From the NCBI RefSeq assembly GCF_014217855.1, contig NZ_CP059059.1:1302001-1366000 (forward strand): a DNA stretch of 64,000 nt. Direction: 5' to 3'. The position numbers were made by a program, and so were the translations under genes. Below, in pieces: positions 43,012 to 50,977 of the stretch. The stretch is from Synechococcus sp. HK01-R. Lineage in GTDB: Bacteria > Cyanobacteriota > Cyanobacteriia > PCC-6307 > Cyanobiaceae. The notes under the pieces are model-generated. The model was not told where the DNA came from and did not search any database. It saw only the letters and a program-made list of their open reading frames with translations. How positions within the stretch are numbered: the first letter of the stretch is position 1; each line of letters begins with the position of its first letter.

Positions 43012-45215
43012 TGCGCTGCACCTCCGGCGGCAACCACCCAGCTGCGACCTCTTGTTGCCACGCCCTGCTTCTCCAGCTCCATCGAGGCCCGTGTTCGACG
43101 CTTCTGCCAAGTCGGGCTTGAGATCGAACGCTTGGTTCTCCGGCGCAACTCAGCCTTTGCCGCCATGAAGCTGACCACTTTCATCCCGTCCTTATCCGGT
43201 GTGGCGGCATCCAGCAGATCAAGCACAACCTGTTTCACCTCCTCTTCCCTGGACACAACTGGCAGGACTGGCTGGCCAACGCCTTCCCAGTTCACCAGCT
43301 CATAGTTGCCAAGCACCTGCCGGCTCAGTCGGACAAACTCCATCGGCTTGCTGCCTGGATCCCAGATCTGGCAGTACAGATTCATTGGGATGCAGCCACC
43401 ATCGGATGATCGCCTGGCGGCACCACGCATTGCGGCCTGAATGAAATCGCAAACCATCTGCGAGCGGCGCAGTTCCACCAGATCCCAGGGCAGTACTTTC
43501 ACGCCTTCATTGCTTTCCCCTGCTTCGCTCCAGCTGTGCATCTGCAACCCAAGCGCTGGCTGCTGAATCAGACCAAGCAAAAGCACATTCTCAAACAGCA
43601 CATAGGCATTGGTCGCCTTATGCCGGCCCCAGGTGTCGATGGCCACTCGATGCCATGGCTGCAGCTCATCTCGATCCACGCAGATCAGATCAGCTGGGAT
43701 GCCCGCACGGATCAACCATTTCCGAAGCCATGTGGCATGGTTCAGCTCAACGCCACCACGAAACCCTGGCAGGAAGGTGAACACTAACGCTCGTTCGCTG
43801 GTGGTGCGGTAAATGCGCAAGATCTCATCAACGATTGCCTTGCCCAGTCGCCTGCGTTTCACGGAATCAGTCATCGCTTCGCTGCCACAAGGCCCAGCCG
43901 CCATGTGGACTCGCAGTGCTGCCATATCCTTGAGCTTGTGCGATGGCACCTTGACCAGATCCATCAACCGACTTCGGCTGTAGCGGTTGGATGCGCTGGA
44001 CAACAAATCAGCAGACCAGTTGGCATCCAGCGTCACAACGCTTTTAATCTCCTCCGGCCAGCACGGCACAGACTTACACACAACGGTTGATTCTTCGCCT
44101 CGCTTATGAAGCGCAACCTGCAAGTCAATAACTGAGCCGATCTCCGCCAGCATGCTCAGTGTTGAGGAAATTGCAAAATGGCTTTTCCTCAACTTGTTTG
44201 CCAGCACTTTTGTTGAGCCCGCCAACCGCTCGTCCATTGCGGGGACTTTGCACAAGCGCACGCTATGGGCCGGGTCGTTCTGTAGCTCGTCAGCCACGGC
44301 GACCAAGTTCTCCTCTAGCTCCACCAGGAACCCGCCCAGCCACTTGTTTTTGTCCATGACACGCTTGATGGCTGCCGTTGGCTGGTGGCAAAGCGTGTAA
44401 GCCGTATGGCGTATCGCATTCAGATCGGTGACATAGCACTCCGTGACATGCAGTGTTTCATCCTTGATCACCAACGCCCTTTTGCCGTGCTCGCCGATCT
44501 GCATGAATGGCTTGGCACCAACTGCAAACGGGATTCTTCGCGCCTCCTTGGCCCTTGCCTGCAGCTGCTGAGCGCACATCAGCAGGATTGGATACTTCGG
44601 ACACTCATCACGCTCGATTGGCTGGATCTTCCGGTCTTCCAGTGTGTGGAATACGCCAAGCCATTCGCTGGCTTTCAGTCCTGCGCGATTCAGTGAACCT
44701 GACAGCGAGCGATGCACACTCTCCAGTTCATCTGTTGAATCAACTGCAAACAGAACACCTGGATAGCGGTCAACCCCCAAGCCACCTTCTTGAAACAGAA
44801 TTGCCGATGCGATCAGGAAACCCTTGGCGGACTCTGACTTGCCAAAGCCGCACGGCACATCGAGCACAGGCGCATCAACCCAGCGCAGTGCATCTGCGAT
44901 TGGACCGCCCTTGAGTTCGTCACGGAAGGCCGCCAGCGCTTCATCGCTTGGTCGCAAGAACTGAATGGCCAGCTGGTAGGCGCACAATTTCAACGCGATC
45001 AGCTGAACCGGCGTGTATCGGAGCGGGCCCTGCCCTGAATAGCTGGCCATGGCCGCCACCGTTGCCAAAAAGCTCAGCCGGGTCAGCTCCTCCAGCGTTG
45101 CGATCCCTGGATGCACTTCTGCCACTCGCCGAGCAGCGCCACGGATCCGCCCATGGGTGTCCGTCAGCCGGTCGATCTCGGATTCCAGCCCTGGGGCTGC
45201 GTTGCCCAATGCCAA
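43008..45215 (-). CDS. Putative SF2-type helicase/ATPase of the element (735 aa)
   Basis: Motifs in order are a Walker A-like DVPCGFGKSESAKG at about residues 119-132, a DEAD-box equivalent VIKDETLHV near 252, and a motif VI-like FIQAAMRGAARRS near 600. The C-terminal 90 residues carry a winged-helix-like basic segment (RRRTKRSISSPTWQKRRTRA). These suggest a superfamily 2 helicase or DNA translocase for replication or transfer; the sequence is otherwise divergent and I do not recognise its family. Start is TTG 45215, with GAGG a suitable distance upstream. The palindromic region directly upstream and the coupled downstream gene support a replication role. Confidence 0.68.
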   Translation of the reverse strand: MALGNAAPGLESEIDRLTDTHGRIRGAARRVAEVHPGIATLEELTRLSFLATVAAMASYSGQGPLRYTPVQLIALKLCAYQLAIQFLRPSDEALAAFRDELKGGPIADALRWVDAPVLDVPCGFGKSESAKGFLIASAILFQEGGLGVDRYPGVLFAVDSTDELESVHRSLSGSLNRAGLKASEWLGVFHTLEDRKIQPIERDECPKYPILLMCAQQLQARAKEARRIPFAVGAKPFMQIGEHGKRALVIKDETLHVTECYVTDLNAIRHTAYTLCHQPTAAIKRVMDKNKWLGGFLVELEENLVAVADELQNDPAHSVRLCKVPAMDERLAGSTKVLANKLRKSHFAISSTLSMLAEIGSVIDLQVALHKRGEESTVVCKSVPCWPEEIKSVVTLDANWSADLLSSASNRYSRSRLMDLVKVPSHKLKDMAALRVHMAAGPCGSEAMTDSVKRRRLGKAIVDEILRIYRTTSERALVFTFLPGFRGGVELNHATWLRKWLIRAGIPADLICVDRDELQPWHRVAIDTWGRHKATNAYVLFENVLLLGLIQQPALGLQMHSWSEAGESNEGVKVLPWDLVELRRSQMVCDFIQAAMRGAARRSSDGGCIPMNLYCQIWDPGSKPMEFVRLSRQVLGNYELVNWEGVGQPVLPVVSREEEVKQVVLDLLDAATPDKDGMKVVSFMAAKAELRRRTKRSISSPTWQKRRTRASMELEKQGVATRGRSWVVAAGGAAQ

Positions 45216-45231
45216 GCCCTGCCTCTTTCGT

Positions 45232-45490
45232 GATTAATGCAAAGACTTTAGCTATTTCGTACAGATTAAGGGGTTGTCATTGCCGGCCACTGCGCTCGCT
45301 GCAGCAGGGCTCCCAAAACCCTCAATGACGGGCTCCGTTACGCCCATTTCTGAGCCACGGAGCCCGTCACCAACCCTTGGCGCGTATCTGAAAAATCCAG
45401 TCCCAGCCTGGTTTTGTGACCTCGCGCACCTACTGATTAATGCTTGACCCCTCTTTTAAAAAGTCCAAGGTGGGGTCGTTTGCATTAATC
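45232..45490. promoter_or_regulatory. Palindromic region upstream of the helicase gene
   Basis: The motif GATTAATGC occurs at 45232-45240, 45435-45443 and inverted at 45482-45490. The last two form the outer arms of a hairpin whose inner arms are GACCCC (45446-45451) and GGGGTC (45472-45477). Between them, 45327-45338 and 45357-45368 form a perfect 12-base inverted repeat of GACGGGCTCCGT. Together they look like operators or a replication origin. Confidence 0.5.
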
Positions 45491-46622
45491 CCTGCCTTAT
45501 CCACCCCCCTTCTTGGATTAGTCCAGCGCCTTCTGCGTACCCCTCCCTGGCTCGCCACGGATCGCGCCACGCTCTGGACGGCTTCGCCGCCCATCGCTTA
45601 GCGATCCGGGCTCCCTGCGGTCGGTCGCGTTTCTGCTGGACCAAAACTCCGATGGCCTGGATCTCGCTCCGCTCGATCCGCAGCCACCTCCGTCTCCGCG
45701 CTGGGTCAAGCCACTGCCACGCTCACGCCTAACCCCTGCGCTTCCCCCTGGTGGGCTACCTCTCGATCAACTCGGGAACCGTCTCACCATCCGGACTCAC
45801 ATCCCGCTGATCACGAACACATCGCCACACCCCTGCAAGCCACTACGCGATCCCGATTTCAACCGGGGCCAGCAACGACTGTTCACTGTCAGCAGCTGAC
45901 AGCCAACTGCCTGTTGTGTCTCCGGCCTCCTGAACAGCTGATCCCTGCCCTGCCTGCTGGGATCTCTCTGGAACAGATGCTTGCCTGTGGTCTCCCTCTT
46001 GCCGAAACCAGGCATGGCTGGGCAATGCCAGCCTTCCTGCTGGAACCACTGCTCCAGCCAAAACGCTGAACACAGATCTGTTCAGTTGTCTTCTCTGCGC
46101 CACGACCAAACCGCTGGACACCCCACGGCCAGCCTTCCTGCTGGAACCGCTGCTGGGATCCCGCTGGAACCGCCGCTGGGATCCCGCTGGGGCTGTGTGT
46201 CTCCCGCCGGCAGGCGGCTGTTCCCGACATCGGCTGTTCCAGCCAAAACGCTGAACACAATCCCCTGGCTTGTGTCTTTGCCCTACGGGCCGGCACGCGC
46301 CCAGGCCCTTCGGGCACGCCGCTTCGCGGCTCTGGGCTTCGCCGAGCAGAAGCGGTGGGCTTTGTGTTCGGCTCCGCTGCGCTCCGCCTCACGCCCACCG
46401 CAACAGCCCCGCCAGAGGCCGCTGGAAGACCTGCTGGAAGACCTGCTGGACAACACGCTGGAACAACCGCTGGACACAGACGCTGGAGCTGCGCTCCCCA
46501 GTTCGCTCCGCTCACTGCTGGCCTTCCGCTGGAAGACCTGCTGGGCTTCGCCCTCAGACCGCTTCGCGCTCTGCTGGCAAAAACGCGGGATGATTCCCTA
46601 AACGCCTGCCACCCCCTCAGCC
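45491..46622. other. Gene-poor 1.1 kb with direct repeats
   Basis: No frame here has convincing coding character; the longest ORFs (45889-46515 minus, 45981-46601 plus) lie opposite each other and are low-complexity. Direct repeats are GCCAGCCTTCCTGCTGGAACC at 46027-46047 and 46128-46148, and TCCAGCCAAAACGCTGAACA at 46053-46072 and 46238-46257. A 12-base run GACCTGCTGGAA repeats near 46428-46451. Could be part of an origin or of decayed genes. Confidence 0.55.
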
Positions 46623-46970
46623 GTGGGCTATCAGCTCATCCCCCAAGAACATCGCCACCGCGTTGATCTTGCCGATCAAGCCCTCCGATTCCTCTACGAA
46701 AGCGGCAGCCCCCTCGTCGGCAGGCTCGTCCTCTCCATCGCCGCTGATGGTCCTGACAACATCAAGGCCATCGCTCAGCGCATCGGCGTACCCACTACTT
46801 CCGCCTGGGCTGCCGTTCGCTCTGTCTCCCTCGGCCGCATTCGTAACGGCAAAGTCATTCCCCCACGAGCCAAGCTCCTCTGCATCACACGCTCCGGTGA
46901 TGGCAATGGCCGCTTTGTCTACCTGACTCCACAGGGCAATGACCTCGCACGCGCTCTTGCTGGCCTTTGA
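46623..46970 (+). CDS. Winged-helix DNA-binding protein, MarR-like (115 aa)
   Basis: The sequence LALRFLYESGSPLVGRLVLSI-like helix is followed by NIKAIAQRIGVPTTSAWAAV, a recognisable helix-turn-helix, and ends in RFVYLTPQGNDLARALAGL, the LTxxGxxLxxAL pattern of winged-helix repressors and archaeal-type regulators. Start GTG 46623. It probably represses or activates element genes near the candidate origin. No metal or ligand site is visible. Confidence 0.68.
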   Translation: MGYQLIPQEHRHRVDLADQALRFLYESGSPLVGRLVLSIAADGPDNIKAIAQRIGVPTTSAWAAVRSVSLGRIRNGKVIPPRAKLLCITRSGDGNGRFVYLTPQGNDLARALAGL

Positions 46971-47117
46971 TTAACGCCAGGTCGCACATCCCGGCGGTAA
47001 GCCCGCACATCCCCGTCGCTTGACCGCCCTTTATCGAGTAACTGTGCTGAAATTTGGGGCGCGCACTTGCTTTTGCGCCTGCAGGCGCCCGCGCCCCTGC
47101 TGGCGACCGCTGCATTT

Positions 47118-47411
47118 TCAGCCCTGCTCCTTGGCCTTTGCTGCTGCTCTTAGTTGTCGCTTTCGTTCAGCGAACACTGCTTTTCCCGCTGGGCTTTTTC
47201 TCCAGCACGGGTTACACAGCAGGTTCAATTCTGGGCTGCCTCGATCTACTTGTTTCAGCAGTTGAATCACCCGACCGCACGCCAGACAGGGTCGGGTCTG
47301 TGGCGCACCATTGGCCGCCAACCGTTCGCGGTAGCGCCTGGTGCGTTCGGCTCCTGATTGCGGCATCCCTTCCGATGTGACGCTGGCCGCCATTCTGGGG
47401 GCCTTCATCAC
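47118..47411 (-). CDS. Small zinc-finger protein (97 aa)
   Basis: Two CxxC pairs (CLACGRVIQLLKQVDRG, then LLCNPCWRKSPAGKA) form a probable zinc ribbon. The N-terminus (AERTRRYRERLAANG) is basic, and the last 20 residues are Lys/Arg-rich, so nucleic-acid binding is likely. A later start at the ATG before PQSGAERTRRY is possible. It overlaps the resolvase stop by four bases, so the two are co-translated. Confidence 0.62.
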   Translation of the reverse strand: MMKAPRMAASVTSEGMPQSGAERTRRYRERLAANGAPQTRPCLACGRVIQLLKQVDRGSPELNLLCNPCWRKSPAGKAVFAERKRQLRAAAKAKEQG

Positions 47412-48043
47412 TGGGGGCTCCGCTCAGCTGGCATCTGCTGGGGGCTCCGCGCGGTGACGCTCGGGCCGCAGGCTGCTGGGGGCTCCTGCTGGGGACTCCG
47501 ACGCTGCAGGAACCGGGCCACCGCACTGGGGCTGGCGTCCACGCTGGCGGCGATGGTGCGCAGGCTCTGTCCCTCTGCTGCCAGGCGCCGCACCAGCTGG
47601 GCCTTCTGGCCGGTGATTGATGGGCGGCGGCCACCAGTGCGGCCCTCTGTTCTGGCGCGTGCCAGGCCGTCCATGGTGCGCTCCCGGATCATGTCTCGCT
47701 CCAGCTCAGCCACGGCGGCCAGCAGGGTGAACGTGAACCGGCCAGCGGGGCTGCTGGTGTCGATCTGCTGGTCGAGTGCCACCAGATCAACGCCGCGCCC
47801 CTGCATGGCCTGGGCCAGCTCCAGCAGCTCGCGGGTGCTGCGTGCCAGGCGGTCGAGCCTCACCACCACCAGGGCATCGCCTGGCCTGAGGTAGTCGAGG
47901 CAGGCGGCCAGCTGTGGCCGGTGCTTGATGCGTGAGCTGATCGTCTCGGTAAACAGGCGTGAGCAGCCTTCAGCCCGTAGGCGTAGGGCCTGGGCCTCGG
48001 CGTTCTGATCGGTGGTCGAGACGCGGGCGTAGCCAACTCGTTC
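47408..48043 (-). CDS. Serine resolvase/invertase
   Basis: A small serine recombinase of the resolvase/Hin class. The catalytic motif YARVSTTDQN is at residues 6-15, followed by SRIKHRPQLAACLDYLRPGDALVVVRLDRLARSTREL and AELERDMIRERTMDGLARAR. The helix-turn-helix is QSLRTIAASVDASPSAVARFL. The last 30 residues repeat RSPQQ. ATG 48043 is preferred to the upstream start. Besides the large integrase it is a second site-specific recombinase of the element, so dimer resolution or inversion of a segment is likely. Confidence 0.9.
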   Translation of the reverse strand, partial: ERVGYARVSTTDQNAEAQALRLRAEGCSRLFTETISSRIKHRPQLAACLDYLRPGDALVVVRLDRLARSTRELLELAQAMQGRGVDLVALDQQIDTSSPAGRFTFTLLAAVAELERDMIRERTMDGLARARTEGRTGGRRPSITGQKAQLVRRLAAEGQSLRTIAASVDASPSAVARFLQRRSPQQEPPAACGPSVTARSPQQMPAERSPQ

Positions 48044-48121
48044 CATGTGTCGATAAGGGGTAGCGGTGTGGTTTTGAAACGGTGCACAGAAACGGCGCAA
48101 CGGTTGGCCCGTGGGGCCGTG

Positions 48122-48403
48122 TCACCGCTGCGCCTGGTTGGTTGTGTCGTTCGGTGCCGTTTGCGGTGCGGCCTTCAGCAGCGCCAGCAGCTGCCGGAGG
48201 TAGGCGTGGCGTTGCTGTTTGGTTCTGGGGTTGCTGGTTTGCTGCAGCAGGCGGAGCGCCTTCTCGCGTTGCTCCTCGGTCAGGGCCAGCCCCGGGCCTG
48301 GTGGCTTGGGTGCTCGTGGTCCTGCCGGTCGGATGGTGCGCAGGCGCTCCAGCTCGGCCAGCACCTCAGCGGCTGGCCGTTGCGGGAACAGGGGCAGCTG
48401 CAC
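48122..48403 (-). CDS. Small element protein, Gln/Leu-rich (93 aa)
   Basis: The sequence begins MQLPLFPQRPAAEVLAELERL and is helical in the C-terminal half (LTEEQREKALRLLQQTSNPR then QLLALLKAAPQ). No domain is recognised. It lies 3 bp after the small membrane gene in the same direction and is the last member of the eight-gene minus-strand run ending before the resolvase. Confidence 0.6.
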   Translation of the reverse strand: MQLPLFPQRPAAEVLAELERLRTIRPAGPRAPKPPGPGLALTEEQREKALRLLQQTSNPRTKQQRHAYLRQLLALLKAAPQTAPNDTTNQAQR

Positions 48404-48406
48404 GGG

Positions 48407-48688
48407 TCAGCAGCCGGGGCCGCCGTGGCTCTGGCTGTAGCGGCAGGCATCGGCCTGGCGTTGCTCCTGCTGCCGCTGGATCTGATCGTTGATGTCCTGC
48501 TGGTCGTACCTGAACGGTCGGCCTGCGTTAAACGCCTGGCCCAGCAGGGAGACGGCAACGATGGGCAGGGCCAGCACCAGGGCAACGAGGCCACCGAGGC
48601 CGGCGAACTGCAGCAGCAGGCGCAGCAGGCTTGCCGGCGTGATCCGCACGGGCTGGGCGCTGGCGGTGCGTCGGGTTGGGTGGGTCAT
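48407..48688 (-). CDS. Small membrane protein of the element (93 aa)
   Basis: One or two membrane helices (LLRLLLQFAGLGGLVALVLALPIVAVSLLG) are followed by a polar, Gln-rich tail (QDINDQIQRQQEQRQADACR). It starts three bases after the ArdA stop. No function is recognised; small membrane proteins of prophages sometimes exclude superinfecting phage, but that is speculation here. Confidence 0.6.
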   Translation of the reverse strand: MTHPTRRTASAQPVRITPASLLRLLLQFAGLGGLVALVLALPIVAVSLLGQAFNAGRPFRYDQQDINDQIQRQQEQRQADACRYSQSHGGPGC

Positions 48689-48691
48689 GGC

Positions 48692-49273
48692 TCAGCGGCT
48701 GCAGAAGATATGCACACCGCCGGAGCTGCAGGGCTCGGCGTGGTAGCCATCACTGGCAAGCTCGCGCCAGGCACCGGCCCAGTCGATGTGGGACAGCGGC
48801 CAGGGCAGCTCATCCGGCAGGGCGCCGGTTCTGATGGCCTGTTTGTAGGCGTAGTCCTCCTCGCTGCTGTAGCAGTCGCAGTAGGTCTCCCAGAACTGGT
48901 CCTTGTCGAGGGTCTTTCCCTGGTTCTCGCAAGCCAAGCGGTAGGCCTCGTCTTCTTCGGGGCTGCCCAAGGAGCAGGCAACATGAGCCCATTCGATCAG
49001 ATCGCTCAGGGCGGGCCATTCGTTGCGGCTCAGGTAGCCGGGCAGGTTGGAGCTGTCGTGCATGGCCCACTCCTCAGCGCCAGGCTCGGGGCTGGTGGCC
49101 AGAATCCAGTCGATTGCGGCTTGGATGTCGCCCTCGTCCTGACACTGCTCCAGATCGACCCAGGCGCCATGCAGGCGGCCTGCGTTGTAGCTGGCCAGGC
49201 AGGCGATGTAGACGCCCGTGTAAGGCATTTCGGGGAAGATGCAGGCGGGCTTTTTGGTTGTGGTTGCGGTCAC
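48692..49273 (-). CDS. ardA: Antirestriction protein ArdA
   Basis: The DNA-mimic ArdA blocks type I restriction enzymes. Its N-terminal signature YTGVYIACLASYNAGRLHGAW is intact, followed by DLEQCQDEGDIQAAIDWILATSPEPGAEEWAMHD, and the C-terminal half is acidic (SSEEDYAYKQAIRT). I start at GTG 49273, which gives 193 residues, a normal size; the longer frame to 49396 lacks family support. It is the fifth gene of a minus-strand run of small genes and implies that the element enters new hosts by a route where restriction matters, such as phage infection or conjugation. Confidence 0.93.
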   Translation of the reverse strand: MTATTTKKPACIFPEMPYTGVYIACLASYNAGRLHGAWVDLEQCQDEGDIQAAIDWILATSPEPGAEEWAMHDSSNLPGYLSRNEWPALSDLIEWAHVACSLGSPEEDEAYRLACENQGKTLDKDQFWETYCDCYSSEEDYAYKQAIRTGALPDELPWPLSHIDWAGAWRELASDGYHAEPCSSGGVHIFCSR

Positions 49274-49344
49274 GGGTTGTTTTCGGTTGTGGTTGGAGCT
49301 GGGAGAACCCAGCAGAGAAGCCCCTAAGGGCCTCAGTGCTGGGT

Positions 49345-49593
49345 TCAGTCCGCGTAAGGCGGCAAGTCGTAGTGATCGGCCATCAGGGCAGGCCAAGCCG
49401 GCTGGGAGCCGTCACCAGGGCGCACGGCGATCAGATGCCCGGGCCACCACCACCGGAGGCAGCGGGCCAGCCGGTGGGCTTCGTGGTTGGTCAGCGGGAA
49501 TCGCGCGTTGTGTTTGGCCAGCTGCCACGGGAGCCAGTGCTCGCCGTCATCAGCGGGGCAGGCCATCCAGACCGTGTAGGTGGTGGCGGTCAT
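49345..49593 (-). CDS. Small element protein, Trp-rich (82 aa)
   Basis: A soluble protein with several tryptophans (HWLPWQLAKHNARF, LARCLRWWWPGHLIAV). No family is recognised. Its ATG at 49593 overlaps the previous gene's stop by one base, and ArdA follows 71 bp downstream. Confidence 0.58.
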   Translation of the reverse strand: MTATTYTVWMACPADDGEHWLPWQLAKHNARFPLTNHEAHRLARCLRWWWPGHLIAVRPGDGSQPAWPALMADHYDLPPYAD

Positions 49594-50132
49594 CAGGCGC
49601 TCTCCTGCTGCAAGCGCTGCCAGGCCACGGCCTGCCCAGCCATCACCTGGGCATGGGTGAGGGCGTGGCTGTGGTCGCCGTAGACGGTGCCGAGCGGGCC
49701 AGCTGCCCAGCCCTGGCCATACCGGCGTGCTCGCGGCTGCTCGAATGGCACCGGCTCAGGCCTGACGGCTGGCCATACTTCGCTGCTTTCGTCGTCCTCG
49801 AGCTGGGCCCGCCAGTCATCGAGGCTCACCAGACAAACGGTGCCACGGTTCAGCTCACGGGCAAGCTGACGCAGCACAGCGGCCAGGGTGTGCTCACCAC
49901 TGGCGGAACCATCCATTTGCCGGGCGATGCAGGCCCAGGCCAGCAGGTTGGCGCCATAGGTCTCGGGTGTGGTCTGCCCCTCAGGCAGGCGCACCACGGC
50001 CAGCTGGCCGGCGGCGATGCGTTGGGCGATGCCATGGGCGAGCTTGTCGGCCTTCACCGGGGCCAGCGCTGACGCGATCGCGTCCTGTTCGCCGATGGAG
50101 AGGGCTCCGGAGCGGGTTGTGGTGGTCGTCAT
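49593..50132 (-). CDS. Element protein of unknown function (179 aa)
   Basis: From ATG 50132 (MTTTTTRSGALSI), which overlaps the preceding stop by four bases. The middle includes LAHGIAQRIAAGQLAVVRLPEG and a conserved-looking DSGTVCLVSLDDWRAQLEDDE-like segment (GTVCLVSLDDWRAQLEDDES), and the C-terminus GTVYGDHSHALTHAQVMAG. Not recognised. Confidence 0.62.
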   Translation of the reverse strand: MTTTTTRSGALSIGEQDAIASALAPVKADKLAHGIAQRIAAGQLAVVRLPEGQTTPETYGANLLAWACIARQMDGSASGEHTLAAVLRQLARELNRGTVCLVSLDDWRAQLEDDESSEVWPAVRPEPVPFEQPRARRYGQGWAAGPLGTVYGDHSHALTHAQVMAGQAVAWQRLQQESA

Positions 50133-50383
50133 GCCCACACCCCCTGCAGTTGGATTCGCTGGGCCACCTGCTGGGCGTGCCATGGCAGGGCGCTGAGCCG
50201 AATCGTCAGGCCCTGCTGGTAGCGGCTGCGCAGCTGTTGGTGAGCCACCAGGTAGGCGTCAGTGCCACGGCAGCCCCAGCGGGCGCAGTAGTCCTCGTGG
50301 CGGTTGTGGGCATCGGCCAGGGCCTTGATCAGCTGGTAGCGGCTGAGCGGGCCCCAGCGGGCTGGGTCGGTTGCGCGTTGCAT
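50129..50383 (-). CDS. Small element protein (84 aa)
   Basis: Basic and helical (YQLIKALADAHNRHEDYCARW, QQLRSRYQQGLTIRL). It overlaps the next gene by four bases as ATGA and belongs to the same transcript. No domain is recognised. Confidence 0.6.
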   Translation of the reverse strand: MQRATDPARWGPLSRYQLIKALADAHNRHEDYCARWGCRGTDAYLVAHQQLRSRYQQGLTIRLSALPWHAQQVAQRIQLQGVWA

Positions 50384-50389
50384 GTCTCC

Positions 50390-50671
50390 TCAGGCGGTAG
50401 CGGTTGTGATGGCCCGTGCTGCCCGTTCGCGGGGTTTTGCCGGGGCCTTGGGCGTGGTGGGCGCCGCAGCGGTTGCAGGGGCCTTGCTGGCCCGCCTGCG
50501 CGGCGCTGGGGTAGCGGTGGCCGTAGCGGTGGCCTGTGGCGCCTTGCTGGGCCTGTAACCGGCCAGGGTGAGCACCAGAGCCACCAGCGCCACCAGCAGT
50601 GGGCGCAGGGCCTGCAGGGCCGCCAGGGAGGCAGCCAGGGCCAGCAGCAGCAGGTCGTCGTCGTGTTTCAT
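50390..50671 (-). CDS. Small membrane protein with Ala/Pro-rich tail (93 aa)
   Basis: A hydrophobic N-terminal half (LLLLALAASLAALQALRPLL then VALVALVLTLAGYR) probably spans the membrane twice and is followed by a Lys/Arg/Ala/Pro-rich tail of about 50 residues. Function unknown. Confidence 0.55.
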   Translation of the reverse strand: MKHDDDLLLLALAASLAALQALRPLLVALVALVLTLAGYRPSKAPQATATATATPAPRRRASKAPATAAAPTTPKAPAKPRERAARAITTATA

Positions 50672-50680
50672 GGCGGCGCC

Positions 50681-50977
50681 TCAGTAGCCGAGCCAGGCCA
50701 AGGCCTGAGCGGCGTGGGAGAGCGGCAGGGCAGTAGCGCCCTGGAGCTGGCCAGCGGCCAGGTCGGCCTGGAGGTCAGCCACGGTGAAGCCGTGCTGCTG
50801 GAGCAGGCGGTGCAGGTCAGCCATGGCCAGCAGGCAGTCGTCGTCACTGGCCCAGATCACGGAGCTGGCGTAGGTGTCAGCTGCGCAGTCCTGGTAGGCG
50901 TCGATCCAGTCGGCGCGGTCGTAGTTGGATTGCTCGGCGGGGATGATCCAGCCGGGCGCGGTGAGCGTTGCGGTCAT
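50681..50977 (-). CDS. Small acidic element protein (98 aa), first gene of the ArdA run
   Basis: From ATG 50977 (MTATLTAPGWII). The protein is strongly acidic: about eleven Asp and one Glu against two Arg and no Lys, with runs such as WASDDDCLLAMADLH. This charge pattern is reminiscent of DNA-mimic proteins like ArdA, in whose transcript it lies. No family is recognised. The upstream ORF extension to 51124 is proline-rich and unlikely. Confidence 0.6.
   Translation of the reverse strand: MTATLTAPGWIIPAEQSNYDRADWIDAYQDCAADTYASSVIWASDDDCLLAMADLHRLLQQHGFTVADLQADLAAGQLQGATALPLSHAAQALAWLGY

Noticed and set aside
45889-46601. Overlapping ORFs of about 200 codons on both strands
   Set aside because: They are opposite each other, low in complexity and start in repeats; neither has a recognisable domain or ribosome site.
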